Of a stretch of 8,936 nucleotides of DNA, positions 6,058-8,936 are shown piece by piece. This DNA comes from an uncultured Clostridia bacterium (GTDB lineage Bacteria; Bacillota; Clostridia; Oscillospirales; Ruminococcaceae): contig CAMAJC010000056.1 of assembly GCA_945835425.1 (NCBI GenBank), positions 1 to 8,936 on the forward strand, read 5' to 3'. A model generated the notes under the pieces. The model was given only the letters and a program-made list of their open reading frames with translations, was not told the origin of the DNA and made no database searches. Each line of letters starts with the position of its first letter. Position 1 is the first letter of the stretch. The translations under genes and the position numbers were made by a program.

Positions 6058-6088
6058 GAACTTTTGCAAAAAGAACGGATTTGCCGCC
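6044..6088. promoter_or_regulatory. Nested palindrome over the GH30 -35 region
   Basis: GGCGGCAAA (6044-6052) and TTTGCCGCC (6080-6088) are perfect 9-bp arms. The 27-bp interval holds a second inverted repeat, TGCAA (6053-6057) and TTGCA (6064-6068). The left arm reaches into the -35 hexamer. No T-tract follows on either strand, so it is not an ordinary terminator, although RNA reading through from the M32 gene would fold into it. A regulator-binding site is the likelier role. Confidence 0.5.
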
Positions 6089-6114
6089 CGGACAGGACAG
6101 AAAAAGTATAAAAC

Positions 6115-7617
6115 TTACAGCCGGTAAAGCGCTTTGTACTTCTTCTCCAGATAATCAAGATAATAGTTTACATTCAGGCTCTCGCCGGTAACCTCGCGAA
6201 TCCACTCGTCAGGGTCGAGAATCGAAGCGCAGCTGAAGACGTGCTCTTTCAGCCAGTCGGCAACTTTTGTCAGCTCGCCATTCGCCACCGCGCCGAATAC
6301 GTCAAAATCCTGCTCCATAATCCGCAGAATCTGCGCGCCGTACGCGTTGCCCAAAGCATAGGACGGGAAGTAGCCGAAACCGCTGCTCCAATGGACGTCC
6401 TGCAGGCAGCCGACCGTATCATTCGGCACATCGACGCCGAGATATTCCTTATACTTCGCGTTCCACAGAGTGGGTACCTCATCGACGGTGATCTCGCCGT
6501 TGACCAGCACCTTCTCGATTTCGTACCGGATCAGGATATGCAGGCAGTAGGTCAGCTCGTCCGATTCCGTCCGGATCAGGCTGGGTCTCGCGATGTTGAC
6601 CGCCTCATACAGTTCCCGTTCGCTGACGTCGGCAAAGGTGTCCCCGGTCAGTTCCCGCAGCTTGGGATAAACAAAATGGATAAACGCCTCGCTCCGTCCG
6701 ATCAGGTTTTCATAGAAGCGGGAGATGCACTCGTGCATGGCGTTGGACATCTGGTTGTCGGCGTGGTTTTCGTAAAATTCTTCCGGCTCGTTCTGCATGA
6801 ACAGCGCGTGGCCGCCCTCGTGCATTGTCGAGAAGATGTTGGAGATAAAATTGTCCTCAAAATAATGGGTCGTGACCCGGACGTCCTTCGGCCCGAAGTT
6901 GGTCGTAAAGGGATGCTCGGTGGTCATCAGCACCGTCGCGGTTTTCCGCAGTCCTTCTGTTTCCAGCAGATACCGGGAAAAGGCTTCCTGCTGATAAATC
7001 GGGCAGGGACGGCGCAAAAAGTCCTCGCGGATGGGCTTGCCTTCTTTGACGATCTGCTGCATCAGCGGGATAATACGCACTTTGAGAGCGCCGAAGAAAG
7101 CGTCCAGCTGTTCTTCATTGCCGCCTTTTTCATAGTCATCCAGGCAGGCGGTATAATAAGTCGGATATTTCTGCTCCCGCAGGTCGACCGCCTTCCGGGT
7201 AAAATCGACGACCGAAACGAGACTGTCCCGGAAAAGGGAAAAGTCGTTTGCCTTCTTCGCCGCCAGCCACTGACCATAAGCCTTGTTCAGCGCCACATCC
7301 ATCTCATAGGAAAACTGCGGCGTGAAGTTTTTCACTTTGAGGTACCGGTCATAGGCATGGTCAATCATCTTTTTCTGCACCGGGGTCAGACCCTCCGGGT
7401 CGTCGTGCAACTCGATGATCAGCCGCTCATACTTTTTGGAATGTTCCAGCTTGTACAGCTGCTGTCCCAGCACCGCCATATCCTCGCCGGCCTGCTCCAG
7501 TCCCTCGTCCGGCGCACAGCACTCCATGTCAAAATAGAGCTTGCCGATGCTGCGCTGATAGACCTGCTGCTGGTCCAAAATCTTAAATAACTGTTTGATC
7601 CGCTGTTTATTGGTCAT
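6115..7617 (-). CDS. Metallocarboxypeptidase, M32 family (carboxypeptidase Taq)
   Basis: Zinc-dependent carboxypeptidase that removes C-terminal residues from peptides, acting in the cytoplasm (no signal peptide). The 500 residues are full length for M32, which is almost entirely helical. Diagnostic motifs appear in the expected order: DVR at 245-247, the zinc motif HEGGH at 266-270 (ligands H266 and H270, catalytic E267), the third ligand E296 in AMHECISRFYEN, IRTESDELTY at 348-357, and GYFPSYALGN at 415-424. ATG 7617 is preceded by AGGAGG at 7-nt spacing and by a good promoter. The 126-bp gap before GH30 shows no canonical terminator, only the nested palindrome, so some read-through into GH30 is possible. 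Nothing suggests a direct functional link to the glycosidases. Family assignment is very secure; the physiological peptide substrates are unknown. Confidence 0.97.
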   Translation of the reverse strand: MTNKQRIKQLFKILDQQQVYQRSIGKLYFDMECCAPDEGLEQAGEDMAVLGQQLYKLEHSKKYERLIIELHDDPEGLTPVQKKMIDHAYDRYLKVKNFTPQFSYEMDVALNKAYGQWLAAKKANDFSLFRDSLVSVVDFTRKAVDLREQKYPTYYTACLDDYEKGGNEEQLDAFFGALKVRIIPLMQQIVKEGKPIREDFLRRPCPIYQQEAFSRYLLETEGLRKTATVLMTTEHPFTTNFGPKDVRVTTHYFEDNFISNIFSTMHEGGHALFMQNEPEEFYENHADNQMSNAMHECISRFYENLIGRSEAFIHFVYPKLRELTGDTFADVSERELYEAVNIARPSLIRTESDELTYCLHILIRYEIEKVLVNGEITVDEVPTLWNAKYKEYLGVDVPNDTVGCLQDVHWSSGFGYFPSYALGNAYGAQILRIMEQDFDVFGAVANGELTKVADWLKEHVFSCASILDPDEWIREVTGESLNVNYYLDYLEKKYKALYRL

Positions 7618-7637
7618 AATAACTCCTCCTTGTTTTC

Positions 7638-7666
7638 AGTATAGCATCTTTACCGCTGCATTTCAA
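7638..7666 (-). promoter_or_regulatory. Promoter of the M32 carboxypeptidase gene
   Basis: On the minus strand TTGAAA (7666-7661, 5 of 6) is separated by 17 bp from TATACT (7643-7638, 5 of 6). TGC immediately precedes the -10, giving an extended -10 element. Initiation near 7631 leaves a very short leader of about 14 nt holding the AGGAGG ribosome binding site. Confidence 0.82.
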
Positions 7667-7678
7667 TGAACAGCGGTA
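7651..7678. promoter_or_regulatory. Palindromic operator candidate over the M32 -35 box
   Basis: TACCGCTG (7651-7658) and CAGCGGTA (7671-7678) are perfect 8-bp arms. Inside, CATT (7659-7662) and AATG (7665-7668) extend the symmetry with a 2-nt bulge. The centre falls on the -35 hexamer of the M32 promoter, in the 122-bp gap shared with the divergent DUF421 gene. A repressor bound here would block M32 transcription and might also affect the other direction. The binding protein is unknown. Confidence 0.5.
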
Positions 7679-7704
7679 TATTTCCCGTTTCCGTGGGCAT
7701 ACTG

Positions 7705-7731
7705 ACCGGCAGAAACCTATAGAAAGCCGGT
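7705..7731 (+). promoter_or_regulatory. Inverted repeat just upstream of the DUF421 gene
   Basis: ACCGGC (7705-7710) and GCCGGT (7726-7731) form a perfect 6-bp repeat with a 15-nt interval, ending 8 bases before the start codon. The gene has no clear Shine-Dalgarno, and I found no convincing promoter for it. The repeat could be an operator or a small leader hairpin. Confidence 0.35.
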
Positions 7732-7739
7732 GTACATCC

Positions 7740-8411
7740 ATGATCGTATTTTTTCGCGCCATTTTGCTGTATATGCTGGTCATTTTCGCCGTGCGGATGA
7801 TGGGCAAGCGGCAGCTGGCGGATATGCAGCCGTCGGATATCGTCGCGACGATCCTCATCAGCAATATCGCCTCCCTGCCCATCGAGGACACCTCCTTGCC
7901 GATGATGGCGGCTATTATCCCGATCCTGACCCTGGCGGCCTTTGAGATCACGACCTCCGAGATCGGGCTGCGCAGCCGGAAACTGCGCCTGCTCTTTTCC
8001 GGACGGCCGCGGGTCATTATTAAAGAAGGCGTCATCGATCAAAAAGCAATGCGGGATGTCCGCATTACGCTGGATGATCTGATGGAAAACCTGCGCGGTG
8101 AAGGGGTGTTTGACCTGAAGGACGTCTGGTACTGCATCGCCGAGACAAACGGCAAGTTAAACGTCCTGCAGCGATTTCCCGCAAAGCCGCTCACGCCAAA
8201 AGATATGCAGCTGAAAGGCAACGATACCCTTCCGCCGGTCACCGTTATCTCAGACGGGAAAATGCTCCCGGAAGCGATGGAGTTTTACGGCATCTCAGCA
8301 GGATGGCTGAAAAAGATTCTGGAACTGGAAAAGAAAAAGGCAGAGGACATTTTTGTCATGACCGTTGACGGGAATCTGCAGTATCTGATTGTAGATAAAG
8401 CGAGGGAATAA
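7740..8411 (+). CDS. DUF421 (YetF-type) membrane protein
   Basis: A 223-residue integral membrane protein of the DUF421/YetF family; its biochemical role is not established. Three hydrophobic segments lie near residues 2-19, 34-48 and 54-71, followed by a soluble domain facing one side of the membrane. Family signatures are MGKRQLADMQPSDIV (21-35), NIASLPIEDTSLP (42-54), FSGRPRVIIKEGVID (86-100), LDDLMENLRGEGVFDLKDV (111-129), ETNGKLNVLQ (135-144) and VISDGKMLPE (169-178). In Bacillus, DUF421 proteins such as 2Duf have been linked to spore inner-membrane properties and resistance; carrying that over to this organism is inference. The start fits the family N-terminus, but only weak SD-like sequence precedes it. 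It is one base from the following DUF4363 gene, so the two form an operon. It is divergent from the M32 gene. Confidence 0.94.
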   Translation: MIVFFRAILLYMLVIFAVRMMGKRQLADMQPSDIVATILISNIASLPIEDTSLPMMAAIIPILTLAAFEITTSEIGLRSRKLRLLFSGRPRVIIKEGVIDQKAMRDVRITLDDLMENLRGEGVFDLKDVWYCIAETNGKLNVLQRFPAKPLTPKDMQLKGNDTLPPVTVISDGKMLPEAMEFYGISAGWLKKILELEKKKAEDIFVMTVDGNLQYLIVDKARE

Positions 8412-8412
8412 A

Positions 8413-8799
8413 ATGAAACGGATGGTGATTATGTTGTCAATCGTCGGTACAATTTTTGCCTGCGGGACCGTTTCGCAGGTCTGGCTGCAGGGCTATACGA
8501 AAAATGTTTCCGAACAACTGACCCAGCTGAGTGAGGACGTCGGGAGCGGGAACGGCGTGCAGCATGAGATCAGCGCGCTGCTGGCCGAATGGCATCAATA
8601 TCAGAAATGGCTGGGAGTCTGGACGATGGAAAATAACCTCGACCCGCTGGAATCCCACCTCAAAAACGCCGAGGTGCTGGCAGGTTATCCGGAGGATGAG
8701 ACCTACCGACATCAGCTGCGCCTGGAGCTTTTGAACGCAGCCGACGCGGCAGAGGAACTTTGGGAAAAAGAAAAGGTTTCGCTGCAGAATATCCTGTGA
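8413..8799 (+). CDS. DUF4363-type membrane-anchored protein
   Basis: A 128-residue protein with one N-terminal hydrophobic segment (about 4-24) and then a mostly helical, charged domain of about 100 residues. It resembles DUF4363 proteins: a helix rich in W and Q (AEWHQYQKWLGVWTMEN, 58-74), an acidic-hydrophobic middle, and a typical terminal KVSLQNIL. The single N-terminal anchor would leave the helical domain outside the cytoplasm. A cysteine at position 17 follows IFA, a poor lipobox, so lipidation is unlikely. GAGGG about 7 nt upstream of ATG 8413 serves as ribosome binding site, and only one base separates it from the DUF421 stop. DUF421-DUF4363 adjacency is, to my knowledge, recurrent in Clostridia, suggesting the two proteins act together. 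The function is unknown. Confidence 0.85.
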   Translation: MKRMVIMLSIVGTIFACGTVSQVWLQGYTKNVSEQLTQLSEDVGSGNGVQHEISALLAEWHQYQKWLGVWTMENNLDPLESHLKNAEVLAGYPEDETYRHQLRLELLNAADAAEELWEKEKVSLQNIL

Positions 8800-8821
8800 G
8801 TGTATTTATACTGCATACACT
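8799..8821 (+). promoter_or_regulatory. Hairpin after the DUF4363 gene, weak terminator candidate
   Basis: AGTGTAT (8799-8805) and ATACACT (8815-8821) form a 7-bp A/T-rich stem with a 9-nt loop, starting on the last base of the stop codon. No T-tract follows (TGTACAAAC does), so it is not a convincing intrinsic terminator. Nothing better is visible before 8905. Confidence 0.25.
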
Positions 8822-8905
8822 TGTACAAACTATGACGCAATTCGCACACAATCGGTAAGCCGCAGCTGACAAAATCATACAAGGCACCAAATCGAAAAAA
8901 AGGTG

Positions 8906-8934
8906 TTGACAAATGCCTGCGATGGTGGTATTAT
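8906..8934 (+). promoter_or_regulatory. Strong promoter at the right edge
   Basis: TTGACA (8906-8911, perfect -35) is followed by a 17-bp spacer and TATTAT (8929-8934, 5 of 6 matches). Transcription would start beyond the window, so the gene it serves cannot be seen. The 8822-8905 stretch before it shows no gene. Confidence 0.85.
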
Positions 8935-8936
8935 AA

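Noticed and set aside
4668..6191. A 507-codon open frame on the plus strand, antisense to GH30
   Set aside because: Shadow of the GH30 gene, which has both catalytic motifs and an SD; the antisense translation has no family features.
6241..7590. A 449-codon open frame on the plus strand, antisense to the M32 gene
   Set aside because: Shadow of a gene with HEGGH and all M32 motifs.
7607..8042. Minus-strand frames of 130-142 codons over the start of the DUF421 gene
   Set aside because: They overlap the DUF421 coding sequence and the M32 promoter region; their translations have no family resemblance and no convincing SD.
8413..8469. Lipoprotein signal in the DUF4363 protein (Cys17)
   Set aside because: The residues before the cysteine are IFA rather than a proper lipobox; a plain N-terminal membrane anchor fits better.

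Overview
The window looks like chromosomal DNA of a Gram-positive anaerobe of the Clostridia, most plausibly the Oscillospiraceae/Ruminococcaceae. That placement is inferred from protein resemblance, from strong AGGAGG-type ribosome binding sites, from sigma-A promoters with 17-bp spacers, and from G/C-rich third codon positions set against A/T-rich intergenic regions. Eight protein genes are supported. I see no rRNA, tRNA, CRISPR array, transposase or phage structural gene.

Layout, left to right. (1) 1-1457: ackA (acetate kinase), plus strand, with a promoter, a structured leader and an intrinsic terminator. It is a single gene here; no pta partner lies in the window. (2) 1507-2265: a minus-strand type II toxin-antitoxin operon with a Gp49/HigB-like toxin first and an XRE-family (HigA-like) antitoxin second. 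It has a near-ideal promoter flanked by an inverted-repeat operator and a terminator convergent with that of ackA. (3) 2272-5963: two minus-strand cytoplasmic glycoside hydrolases, GH30 upstream and GH42 downstream, separated by a 304-bp gap full of inverted repeats. GH42 ends in a strong terminator. (4) 5964-6114: the GH30 control region, with a perfect -10 box, a LacI-type palindrome just downstream of it and a larger nested palindrome overlapping the -35. (5) 6115-7666: an M32 carboxypeptidase, minus strand, with its own promoter and a palindrome over the -35. (6) 7740-8799: a divergent plus-strand pair, a DUF421 (YetF-type) membrane protein and a DUF4363 membrane-anchored protein, one base apart. 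(7) 8800-8936: a gene-free tail ending in a strong promoter that must serve a gene beyond the window.

How the genes fit together: GH30 and GH42 have no signal peptides, so they probably hydrolyse beta-linked oligosaccharides after import. The operator in front of GH30 suggests control by a sugar-responsive LacI-family repressor encoded elsewhere. AckA makes ATP from acetyl phosphate at the end of such fermentation. The M32 peptidase trims peptides, the toxin-antitoxin module looks self-contained, and the DUF421/DUF4363 pair is the least understood part. Overall this is a fairly ordinary metabolic region. The points worth a second look are mostly regulatory DNA and the uncharacterised membrane pair; I did not find a clearly new multi-gene system.
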